NCBI GenBank assembly: GCA_033065855.1
Contig: JAVXUO010000430.1
Location: forward strand, 124,001 to 188,000
Source of the DNA: Escallonia rubra
Lineage: Eukaryota > Streptophyta > Magnoliopsida > Escalloniales > Escalloniaceae
Length of the DNA stretch: 64,000 bases
Direction of reading: 5' to 3'
The notes under the pieces were generated by a model. The model worked only from the letters and a program-made list of their open reading frames with translations, did no database searches and was not told the origin of the DNA. A program made the position numbers and the translations under genes. Shown here in pieces: positions 35,050-45,011 of this stretch. Numbering within the stretch: position 1 is the stretch's first letter; each line of letters opens with the position of its first letter.

Positions 35050-36218
35050 TCAATTACACGGATTTACAATATATCTAATAGGTCTAGGCCGGCCATTGAT
35101 AATTTGCCAAGCCATCCTATACCTAAAGCAATCTATGCAGTCTTGGGTCCAGACGGTCTTCTTGAGGCTCTCCGATCGACAGATGTAATCCGTGTACATG
35201 CAGAGGTAGACGCCGCAGTCCGAGGTATTAAGTTGCTTGGGCCTAGTCCTCTTCAATCGGAAAACAACCTCCCTATCGCCCGCTGCCCTCATTTGGGGGG
35301 TCTCTTTTTTACGCTCTCTACTGACCATGGCAGCAAATAGATTCTGCGAGTAACAGGATAAGCATTAAACATTAAACATAGCAAACATAATACGATTAAT
35401 CAGTTCAAAATTATGCAAGTTACAATAAGAAGTAAACATGCTCTTACCATTGGATTCAACATCCCTAAGCCTACGTACATGTCAATCACACCAATCGCGT
35501 CCGTATCATCGTAGAGACTGTCAAGGACTGATACGGTATTCGTTACCGGTTCATAGCAAATCAAGAACCAGTGGGCATTAATTATAGCAGGGAGTAGAAA
35601 CACATCTGCCACACTTGCGCGCTCTGGACTCGGCCGACCAAGATATGCGAGTAGGTTAGCGGACGGTCTCCACTTGATCTCGGCCTTCGCCTTTCTCGCC
35701 TGCTTCCTCGCCTTGTCCCACTCGTTAAAGTCTTGTACTAGCATATTGTGAAAGTAAGCATCGAGGATAAAAATGCGCGGACCGTAGTTAGGCTGCTCCC
35801 GACTCCTTTGCCGCAGAATTTGCACGTAGTGCGAGATGACGAAGTTGTCTAACCACATCCCCGGCGCCAGCGTAGACAGTTCTTTCCACGAGACACTGTA
35901 ATCCAAGCCCTGCGGGTTTTTCACGGCATACGACTCTTCGTCTGGGGGGGGCCCGCTAAAATAACGGTGATGGATTAGGTGGTGTTTATGCGGCTTCAGG
36001 GGCCTGGCTGGATGCCCTTTCGGATATTGCCCTCGGGGGTCGACCGGTTGCTCTTGCCCTCCGCCGGGGGCAAGAGCAACGGAAGAAATTGGCCTCCAAC
36101 CAACGGATCGGCCGGCTGATAATCGCCTTCGGGGGCGCCTGCCGGCTGATATTGCTCGCCGGCCATTTCTTCCTCCGGCTGATATTGCCCTTCGGGGCCG
36201 CCAAGTGGTCCCGCCCAC
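35050..36218 (-). CDS. ULP1/C48 SUMO-protease-like domain, C-terminal part of the PMD locus
   Basis: Exons on the minus strand: (36218)-35448 and 35343-35050, joined in phase 0 (AATCCAATG|GTAAGAG and CTCGCAG|AATC). All catalytic elements of a C48 protease are present: His in NAHWFLICYEP (35571-35573), Asp in VLDSL (35520-35522), Gln in KQLNTSDCG and Cys in DCGVYLC (35215-35217). Such enzymes cleave SUMO or related conjugates. It has no good start of its own: the frame is open upstream through the Gln/Pro-rich linker of the PMD gene, but in another phase. Most likely it was the C-terminal half of one PMD-ULP1 protein. ULP1-like genes carried by MULEs are known (Kaonashi). Confidence 0.8.
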
Positions 36219-38222
36219 GGGACAATGGGCAGTGCCTCGTTAAAACCGTATTGCCATTCTTGCGTGACTTGACTCTGAGAGAGGGGTTGGGGTTCCGGGA
36301 ACAAATCGAAGGTCGGGCCGCTGTAATCGGCCCACGACGCTTGAGCATGTCCCATCCCCGGTACAGAGGGACCACCAACTCCCTGGCTCACCCCTGAAGC
36401 TTGCCCGGAGGGATCAACGTTATACGGGCTGGCGCCCGTATAACCCATTCCCGGGCTGTCGACCGAAGACTGCCCCGATGCTTGCCGCACAAAATTCCCG
36501 CAGCCTATAGCCAGTGCAGCAGCCTGTTGGCGAAGATCCTCGCCCATTGCGCTCATCAGATCCTTCCGCTCACTCAACTTCTGGAAGAATGCAAGCGAGG
36601 CATTAACCTACATCCAAAGAGATAACAAATAAGTAACTTTAATCAGTTCTGATATATTGAAGACAAGTTGGGCAACTTACGAGATTGTATGCCATCTGCT
36701 CGTCGATCTGACCCCTAGGCGCATACCTCGCCCCGCGTTCAAAGTTGACTGGGGCTACTCTCCTCCGCGTGATGCGGGAGTACCACTCATCATACTTCGC
36801 GATGCTGATAACGGGGTCCGGCTCCGAGACGATGGCCGCCAGTGTGTCCTGCCAAGAAGTCCAGAGCTCTAGTTCGGCCGCGCACAATTCTTGCACATTG
36901 GCCTTGCCAAACCGCCCGACATCCGGTGGGTCCCTGTTAACCCTCATATCTGGGGCACCGGCGGGCAAACCCTGCTCCAACTCAAAATGGCGCATTGCTC
37001 GGTCTGGCAGCTGCCACTCTGCGACCTCGAAGTGGATGAGGGGTGTGCGCTGCAACCCGGATAGCGTGAAGACGAACGACTCTTCAACCCGTCGCGCCAA
37101 ACCTATGTACGGTGCCCAACGCAATTGGCCCGGAGATAGGCGGTCGAACTCCCCTCGATAGAACGTGATGTTGTGATGGGGATCGACTCTCCTGCGGTAG
37201 TGGCTATTATTCCGGCTGTACTCCCAAGCACGCAACCGAGGCCACACTCTATCGGTTCCATCCCTACGCGTCGGTGAACCGGGAGCAAGGTGTTCATAAG
37301 ACCACACCTGAAAAAATGGACAAATTATATTTATATCGTCGATTCAACAAAAGCGAAAACAAAAAAAAAACAATAACGAAGACAGGATTTATATGATATA
37401 CCTGCAATAGCGAGAGACATGCACATATGGCTTTGGAGTCGGGCCTCGTTGCCTTGTGCAATGCTCGGTACAGATACGAAAGAACCGCTGCACCCCATGC
37501 ATAATCTCCAACCTCAGCCAGGTTACTCAACAACGGTAAATATTTCACCCTGGCCGTGTTCTTCGACGTCGTTGGGAATAAAATTGCCCCCATCACCCAC
37601 CAGAGGAAGGCTTTTGTGTAAAGCACAAGCTCATGGCCCGTATAGTTTTTCGGCAATACCCTGTACGTATTTACCAACCACTTCAACTTTATACCACCAC
37701 TGCTAAATTTATCCTGGGGTATCGAATGGAGGAAGTCCCTAGCGGTTCTCGTCTTCGTTGCTTCTGACGGAGGAGCAATTACCGTCAGCCCCGTCACCGG
37801 CAATCCTAAGATGAACCCTACATCTTCTAAGGTAATTGCCAGCTCTCCGAGCGGGAAGTGAAACGTATTCGTTTCACTTCTCCACCTCTCAACAAGGGCA
37901 CCTATCAAGGCCCGGTCAAGCTGTTGAAATATCTGCCCATGCGTGAAAATCCCAAACCCAATTCCACGCAGTATCCTCTTCTGGGCGGTGTTCAGTTTCC
38001 ACGATACTATATCGCGAGATACTTCTACGGTGTTGACAAGTTCTCTTTCCTACGAATTAATAAATACAATTTAAGCGCTCTCAACGGTATATACAACGTT
38101 CGTAAGAATAAGAAAAGTTTATAAATAATGTATCTTACTCCACCATCCCATATGAGCGTACTGATATGGTTAGCTTGGTCGTATAACACGGATGGGTCTT
38201 CAGGTCCAGGGTTAAATTCCAT
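35996..38222 (-). CDS. Plant mobile domain (PMD/MAIN-like) gene of the MULE, 4 exons, frameshifted before ULP1
   Basis: Minus-strand exons 38222-38139, 38049-37402, 37307-36681 and 36607 onward, all phase 0. The first three give a PMD fold: MEFNPGPEDPSVL, FHFPLGELAITLEDVGFILGL, LLSNLAEVGDYAWGAAVLSYLY, LSLLQ|VWSYEHLAPGSP, and RVEESFVF onward. Exon 4 adds a repetitive GQYQPEE/EQYQPAG/GDYQPAD linker and stops at 35996. A 5'UTR intron (38519-38232) ends 9 bases before ATG 38222. From exon 4 start to the ULP1 donor is 1160 bases, one short of a multiple of three, so a net -1 (or +2) indel separates PMD from ULP1. PMD proteins MAIN and MAIL1 act in transposon silencing and meristem upkeep; the TE-borne form's function is unknown. 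Confidence 0.82.
36047..36080. repeat. Perfect 13-bp inverted repeat at the PMD-ULP1 phase break
   Basis: GTTGCTCTTGCCC (36047-36059) and its exact inverse GGGCAAGAGCAAC (36068-36080) flank 8 bases. It lies in the interval where the reading frame must shift from PMD to ULP1. Confidence 0.9.
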
Positions 38223-38669
38223 TTTTTGCAACTGAAATTATGAAAAAACCTTCTCAGTTTGGATTTTACGTTTTGGATTTTGATAATAAGAAGCGAAACT
38301 ACGACGCTAGCACATGCATAATACATATAACGAGTTAGCACATGAATGATACGTACAATGTTAGCATATGTACTCATATGTATAAATATATATACTATTA
38401 CGGAATCGGATTTTGCAAACGCTTGCACAAGAACAAGAACAAGAACATACATATATAAAACGCAATATTCATCATAACCGAATATTACAGACAAAAAAGC
38501 GTAGATTTTGTGAACTTACGTGATCGATTTAGGGTATATTGAACACCGGAATTTCGCCGATATGCTTGCCAACGCCGGTGGTAAAGAGTGGATATTGCGT
38601 AGAAAGTGTATATTTTGTGAGTAGAAAGAGTGGAGAAGAGTGTCGTAGTTACTGCCGTTTGCAAGTATA

Positions 38670-38765
38670 CTGAACGTCCGCAATACAGTACCGCGGATGG
38701 CTATTACGTCCGCGATACAATATCGCGGATGGCTATACGTCCGCTAAACTGTATAGCGGACACTG
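38670..38765 (-). repeat. Cluster C: three 23-bp palindromes upstream of the PMD gene
   Basis: GTCCGCAATACAGTACC, GTCCGCGATACAATATC and GTCCGCTAAACTGTATA, each completed by GCGGA(T/C), start at about 38677, 38708 and 38739, about 31 bases apart. They sit upstream of the PMD 5'UTR, just inside the right TIR. Confidence 0.92.
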
Positions 38766-38831
38766 TTGACGTGACAGATAAGGACAAGATAACCGTCATT
38801 GCCGAAAAAACTGACGGGACAGGCCCTGACA

Positions 38832-39100
38832 GGTGTCAGCCTAGGGGACGTCCGTCATACTGTATGGCGGAGGCCTTTTTGCTGTCACCTATCAGGACAT
38901 TAATGCCCTCCGCGCTACTGTGTAGCGGACAAGCGCGGAGGGGCAATTTGGTAAAAAAAACCCGTCCGCCATACTGTATGGCAGACGGCTGACAGGTTTT
39001 GAAAAAGGCGCGATCTGGACCGTCCATCTTTCGGGATGGACGGTCAGATCGCGTTTGCAACTTCTCCTATTTTGCCCACGCTCTCAACAGATCAGCTCCC
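38832..39100 (-). repeat. Right terminal inverted repeat of the MULE
   Basis: Mirror of the left TIR, ending CAGATCAGCTCCC at 39100 against the AT-rich flank. It carries the same nested hairpin (about 39008-39056) and three of the 23-bp palindromes (about 38850, 38918 and 38963), each with one or more C/T-type changes relative to the left copy. Confidence 0.93.
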
Positions 39101-39492
39101 ATATATATATATATATATGTTATCGATCTTTAATACTACACTGCATATGCATCTGGTATGCCCACAATCACTAGTCATAAATGAAGGGAGGAGCAAGGCT
39201 ATCTTTTTACACTCAAAACCTCAGATTAACTAGAAGAGAAAAAAAATAAGCATAATATATGTAAGATAAGATGTCATCAAACTCAAGTCAAGGATTCGAC
39301 TTAAGTTGTCAGTTTATGTGTCATTGTCCCTTGAAAACCAACTGAACCCCAATTAAGTATTGGTGTACGAGGTATCAACACTTTCTCAAGTTTCAAGTGC
39401 TCATCCACGTACAGTGCATTCTTGGGTCAACCAAGCCATGTTCTTCAATTTACAAACCTAGTTTATTTATTTTGATGATGAGTGCTAAGTTG

Positions 39493-39500
39493 TATAAATA
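39493..39500 (+). promoter_or_regulatory. TATA box of the HMA gene
   Basis: TATAAATA lies 73-80 bases before the ATG at 39573, a normal distance for a plant TATA box with a short leader. Confidence 0.55.
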
Positions 39501-39572
39501 GCTAACTTTGTGTACCATTTCACAGTGCTTGGCAGGCAGAAGCTGCGTTCATTGTAAGTGTTTTGCATTACC

Positions 39573-40704
39573 ATGAAGGTACGTATGACTCCCAACCCTC
39601 CACCTTCATTCTATTTAGCATGTCGTTCAGCTGTATTGGATGTATAGATTTCTTCCTTTACTGGAACTGGAAAGAGAAAAACATTCTTCATCTGAAGATT
39701 AGCTAAGGTTAATCATTTTTCTTCAACACTGTAGTCTGATTCATTTCTCGATCCCTAACGCAGAAGACAGTATTGCGAGTAAGTTTCAACTGCCAAAAAT
39801 GCAAAAAGGTCGTGCTAAAAGCCATCACCAAACTAGAAGGTAACAAATTTTAATCTACTTTGAACTATCAAAGTTACACTCTTTAATTTTTTTTGTCCCT
39901 CAAGTAGGATTATACGTACCAAAAAGGATTAAAAAAATGGATAATCTTGCTTCCAATGTCATTTCTTTATGATGTTTTGTTATTTCAAGGCGAGTATTAA
40001 TTGTGTACTCTTAACATCAAATTTTTAGAAGTGGTCTGATTTTTAAAAGCATGTCAAAAAGAGAAAAAACCCAATTTTAAAAGGATGGCGGGCGTATGTA
40101 TACGTTCAAAGTATAATAGAGGTCCATCTGCTTTACCAAAAAAAAGAGGTCCATCAAGTATGGTTATGGCTTAGATAGTTACCGTTTGAATACTACGTAT
40201 AGTAATATATACTGTAGTTGTTATATCAACTGCGACAACTTTGATAGTTTTGCAACAGCAGACTGAGAATTAAAGAACGTCACACGTACGTAACTACTAT
40301 CAGTTGGCATCGATAATATAATCTTTTACGTTATCTAGAAGTCATTATTGATGATTTAAGACTTGCAAATCTTCACGTAAATTAGTTAGGGTGTCACCTC
40401 AGACTCACATTTTTCGCCCTAACGACAAATGTAAGCTTTGGAGTTCACAGGAATAAGCTCGGTGGTTGTGGTCAGTGACAAGGGAACACTAACAGTACTC
40501 GGAGATGCTGATCCGGTGCTGATGGTGAAGCAAATCAGGAAGACTGGAAAGTTGGCAGAGATCATCAGCGTTGGACCTATAAACCCTAAATCGCCAAAGC
40601 CTCCTCTTGAAAGCAACAGACACCTCTCGACGTGTTGTAAGGATTGTCAGCTTGTGGTTATCTACCACCAGCCCTATGAAGGTGGATTATGTTCCATCCG
40701 CTAG
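39573..40704 (+). CDS. HMA-domain metal-binding protein, 3 exons, 111 aa
   Basis: Exons 39573-39578 (ATGAAG only), 39764-39839 and 40451-40704 join in frame. The start MK-KTVLRVSF followed by CQKCKK gives the CxxC metal-binding pair of a heavy-metal-associated domain, then AITKLEGISSVVVVSDKGTLTVLGDADPVLMVKQIRKTGKLAEIISVG completes the ferredoxin-like fold. The short first exon ending after the second codon is common in this plant family. The tail has a second CC-x2-C cluster (STCCKDCQ) but no C-terminal CaaX box, so it is not a prenylated HIPP. It probably binds Cu or Zn in the cytosol or nucleus. The MULE's right end lies about 470 bases upstream. Confidence 0.88.
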
Positions 40705-41159
40705 AGTGTGTGTGATGATTCTGTAATGTACTTGGCATTTTTAACCTGTATTGCAGTGACATGTTTTGTTAGAAAAATATGGTCGCAACCCTTGAAAAAA
40801 GGGGTTCTATGAAGGAAATGGTTTGAGTATATTGCCTCAAGAGTAGGGTTTCTCTTTCCAGATTTGCCATAAACTTCGACTGTTAATTGAAAGAAATGTC
40901 ACTGGTTCTTGCATTTTAAAATAGTGTACTCTTATGTGTTCTAATATACTTGGCTCACTGTATGCCAGATTGTTTTGAAGGCAAAATTCAGGAAACAAAT
41001 TTGAATGGGTATCACTACTTCTATCTCAAACGACAAAAGTGGATTATGCTAGATCTTTCAATGTAGCAAAAAATCGTTTCTTCTTCATGAAATTCATAGT
41101 TTTCGGACATCACGAAGATTGTCCATTCATTCACTTTCTAAGCTTTCTTCGTCATCTGA
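40705..41159. other. 3' flank of the HMA gene
   Basis: AT-rich sequence, presumably 3'UTR then spacer; no other feature seen. Confidence 0.5.
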
Positions 41160-42896
41160 TATTTTTTCATCACTCATAGTCATATTTTGGAACAAGTTCC
41201 TCTGTCTCGTCTTCAGGATATAGTTCGTATGCCCATGCTTGTTGATATCTTTCTTTAGAAAATAAAAATGCACTGACATTTTTGTTTCTTTTCTTACTTC
41301 GGCATTTTTTGTACATCATGTCCTTTCTTACCATATAACCAATAACAATAACACTCTTCTCGAATTTTTTCCTGTAGGGCGTCAAGGTTTTTTTTAAAAT
41401 TGAAATGTGTATTAGATTTTTTTTTTTCAAATGTATCTTCCCCCAATGGCTTTTCTTTTGATGGGCGAAATTCTTTTTTCTGAAAACTTATCCACTTCTT
41501 TATGTATTATTTGTTAAATTTTCTTTTCTCAAATTTTTTTCTTTATGAAAATTGGGCTTTCTTTCCCAACCATAGCTATTTATTATGTTGTCGACTTCTG
41601 TGCAACAATCATAGCTCATACGAGCCTTTTTTATATCTCTGTTTGCTTGTCTATCTGTACAATATTTCTTTAATAATTTCTCTGCAACGGCTATTATTCC
41701 TCCTAAGGAATCACAAAGCATTCTTTTGTTTAAGAGCTTATCAAATTCCTTTTGCAATATATCGTTTCATGGCTTGAGGAGCTCGGAAATAAATTATTTT
41801 TGCCTCTCTTTGTTGTAGCTCGTAAAAGGACTTTTTAAATTCACAAGTACCATCTTTAAAGTAACACGTCATAGATTACATTTGCTCAAATTTGTGAGAG
41901 CATTTTTTCCTTTAATACATATATGTTCCGCTAAACTCTTTTGAGGTTATCTGTAAAAAAACATTATCCGTTCTTCAGAAACGCTAAGCTTGCTTCGTGC
42001 TTCGATTATCATCTCGTTGTTTGCTATGTTATTCTGAAATCTAGTTGCGTTTCCTCTGCAAGGCTGAATTTTTTCATAGCGTGTCTTTTTCTTAAGCTAC
42101 CGTCTACTATGGAAATTCTTAGGGCTTCTTCCAAGTTATCGGTTGCTTCTTCAGACAATCAATATCAGGTCGTATTGATTAACGGACTCATTTCTTTCCG
42201 GCTTGGAAATAAATTCATGCTTTGAAATTGTTCTAAGAAGTGCTTTACTAAATCTAAAACCCTTTTTAAAAATTTGATTATGGGTTCCACGCTTACATAG
42301 TTAGGATCTGTTTTCCGGTCCATAAGTTCATATCACAAAAGTTTTCATTTACCTCAGATATCCCTTGCTTTTCTTCCGATTAATATTGTTGTTCCGTAAA
42401 AGAACTATTTCCATAGACATTGGCCTTTTCTTGCTCTACTTTTTTAAGTAGTCATCTGTTAATCTTTTTCCATCTTCTATACACATTTCTTGATGAATCT
42501 GATGTGTCATTCGAACACTCACAAAGGGTTTTCTGTCACTTTTAATACCATTATTATATGCTATGATTTCCTTTAAGACATATGAAGTTACAATTTATAG
42601 CTATTTGTTTGCAGTGTTGTATTTTTTTAAAAGTTTAATAAGAAATTATCTCAGTGTAAATTATGATTTTCATCATTTGGACTTTTTCTATAATTTATTC
42701 AAAGCGGCCAATATTTGTAAAATTATTTTGCTATGATTTCTACGAATGTTCAAAGTCTCATGAGATACGTCCATTTAAATGATTCTATAATCTTGTAATC
42801 TCAACTATTCCTACTCCATGGTTTAAGTGTACAATATTTGTCACGTTGCTAAATAAACAAGGGAATTTCGTTGCCTTTGATTAGGCTCTGATACCA
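41160..42896 (-). mobile_element. Decayed reverse-transcribing element, endogenous pararetrovirus-like
   Basis: On the minus strand the stretch starts at a primer-binding site complementary to initiator tRNA-Met (TGGTATCAGAGCC, 42883-42895). About 1.1 kb further come open pieces at 41757-41500 and 41430-41170. These look like parts of a coat/gag protein: a Lys-rich stretch, a Cys/Gly-His knuckle-like motif, then an acidic Glu/Asp-rich C-terminal end. They lie in different frames and are separated by stops and frame changes, so nothing functional remains. No protease or reverse transcriptase is seen. A caulimovirus-type origin is preferred over Copia because of the acidic end after the knuckle, but it is not proven. 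Confidence 0.45.
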
Positions 42897-43650
42897 GTTT
42901 TGAAGGGCCAATTTCTCCTATGGTAAAGAAAGTCATGTACTAGAATTTTTTTGAAAGTTTAGGACTATGTTTTTGTACTCCATAAACTTGAGAGGGACGA
43001 ATTTCAATTCTTGAAGAGATGAGGTACTTAAATGAGTTTAAGGATGTGAAAATGGCAGGGGATAGTGCAATCATATTAAACAAGTTAATAGATCAAATCC
43101 CGTGCTATGCCTAAGAATGACAATGTGGCGGGTCGGATACGGATCTTATAAAATCCGTACCCGCCCCGGTAGTACTTACGCACTGCGTTATTGGTAGCAA
43201 TAAAATCTCATAATGGATGATGACTTATAACTGTTTCAGAAGTGAAAATCTAAAAGTGACTAAAAATGGCACTTGACTTGAGATATAGACGTTCTGTTTG
43301 AAATAGTATAGCGATAAATTTTTACTGCTTAAAGAATCTCTTGCTCGTTAAAAATTACGAAACGCCTTCCTTGTAGAATTACTGAGTATTTTTTCACCAG
43401 AAGACTAGTGAAGAAGTTTGCTCTAAATTTGGAGAAGTTTGATCCCACAAAATGACAAAGAACGTCGCTTAGAAAAAATCCAGTATTTATATGACCATGT
43501 ATTTACTCTAAATCTGGAGAAATTTGATCCCACAAAATGGCAGGAATATCGCTTAGAAAAAAATCCGAACAAGAGTGTAGTAGTTTCTCAAACGCGGGGT
43601 AGCTCGAGTGTAACGGAGCGGTGAAATAAAACCTCTCATTTTAGTCAATA
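42897..43650. repeat. Spacer with an 85-bp tandem duplication
   Basis: TTTGCTCTAAATTTGGAGAA...GATCCCACAAAATGAC...CGCTTAGAAAAAATCC near 43417 recurs near 43502 (TTTACTCTAAATCTGGAGAA...). In the + frame both copies read LNLEKFDPTK-like, so this may be repeated coding sequence of an unknown element. Near 43133 GCGGGTCGGATACGGAT...ATCCGTACCCGCC is a short inverted word pair. Confidence 0.5.
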
Positions 43651-43950
43651 TAATAATTAACCCAATAAAAAAAAGTGCAGAAATGTGTAGAATGTGGCAT
43701 GTATTTATTTATGGTATAATTGTAAGACAACAAAAAAGGTCCCCAAAACCTTACATTGTTCTCTCGTGACAGTCAGTCCAAAATGGGTCCCACCCAGCAG
43801 CCACCAACGCTCCTCCAATTCGAAACCAAAGTCGAAGCGCCAAAACTCAAAAAAAAAAAAAAAAAGAAAAAGAAAAAGCCCCACCTTTTTCAAAATCCAA
43901 ACCCGACAGACAATTACTTAAATTATTATTATTATTAATTAATATTTTCC

Positions 43951-43960
43951 TATAAATAAA
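43951..43960 (+). promoter_or_regulatory. TATA box of the TORTIFOLIA1-like gene
   Basis: TATAAATAAA about 60 bases before the first 5'UTR splice donor at 44012, preceded by AT-rich DNA. Confidence 0.6.
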
Positions 43961-44011
43961 TTCCATCTTCTCCCTGCGAGTGTGACTGAGTAGTACACTA
44001 CTGTTCGACGG

Positions 44012-44849
44012 GTAAGATTTTCTCGAACTTCGCTCACCCTTTTCTGTCCTGAGATTCGTTCCCTTCTCTCTGTATTTCTTTAATTTGAACCTAATTCTTG
44101 TGCATTCCCATTCGTTTTTCCCGAGCAAACTTGTCACTGCAACTTTGTTTCCTTCATTTTCCTGGGGAAAGCTTTAAGCTTGTGTACATGTTGAGTCAAC
44201 TCAAAATGTCAAACTACTCTGGGTTCTAGGGTTTTTCAGTTCCGAAGCATTTATTGCGAATGGTGGGTTTCAGTGCAAGTTTTTTTTTTTGGAATCTGTC
44301 TTCTTTTTGCAGTTCCAGTTTATTCTTACGCGTAACCAAGCGGATGACTTTTTTGTGAGTAATTGTTGGATTTGAGATCACGGCATTGTGGTATTTGTGG
44401 GTTTTGGCTTTCGTTTGCGGTGTTTGATTACTTTGAAATTGCAATTTGCAGTTGTTTGTGTGTGTGTGTAGGCCAAGTTATGCTGCTCTTTGAATTTTTT
44501 GTGTTCAATTTGTTTGAGTGCTTGGGTTCGAAAGGAAATGCTTGTGCCTGCGTGCTTGAGTTTGTGTGGGAGAGACAAGTGGTATGCGTCGAGGGAGAGA
44601 AAGAGAGCGCACACCAGCGCGTGTGTGAGTGATTGAGAAAGAGTGTGAGTGTGTGTGTGTGTGTGCGCGTGCGTGAGAGAGAGATTTTTTCAAAATTTGC
44701 TTAACCTGAATTGTTTCGTTAAGCCGATTGCCATACTTGTTAATGTTTTGATCATCTGTGCGTAGACTCTAGTTTGATGCCTAACTTTTGGTTGAACTCC
44801 ATTTTGGATTTGTAGGGAAATAATTTTTGGGTTATTTCTTTCTTTTCAG
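44012..44849 (+). other. 5'UTR intron of the TORTIFOLIA1-like gene
   Basis: Donor CGACGG|GTAAGA and acceptor TTCTTTTCAG|GCTCG. The T-rich, GT-rich interior has the composition of a plant leader intron, including a GTGTGTGTG tract near 44649-44664. Confidence 0.65.
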
Positions 44850-45011
44850 GCTCGATCTTGACGATTGATTTCCTTTTAAGCTCTCAACCGAGCAAATTAT
44901 GTGCCTTTGGTTGGCATTCAATGTCTTGAAGGTGTCATTTGTTGCTTATGACGTTTCGATGGAGTACTGAGAGGTAGAAGGTAAGTGTTGGTGATTAGTG
45001 TTGGGTTGCCT

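Larger units (their letters stand above)
28993..39100. mobile_element. 10.1-kb Mutator-like element carrying transposase, B3, PMD and ULP1 genes
   Basis: It is bounded by long terminal inverted repeats that start GGGAGCTGATC and is flanked by AAATATATA (28984-28992) and ATATATATA (39101-39109), an 8/9 match to the 9-bp duplication usual for Mutator elements, although both sides are AT-repeat. Inside, from left: FAR1-type MULE transposase (+), B3-domain gene (+), small basic ORF (+), then ULP1-like protease and PMD gene on the minus strand. Intergenic gaps hold palindromic tandem arrays that share a motif with the TIRs. MULEs that captured ULP1-like genes (Kaonashi) and PMD-bearing elements are known; a B3 gene in the same element is, as far as I know, not commonly described. 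Confidence 0.92.

Noticed and set aside
35986..36378. 130-aa Arg-rich minus-strand frame
   Set aside because: Shadow frame of the Gln/Pro-rich linker of the PMD gene.
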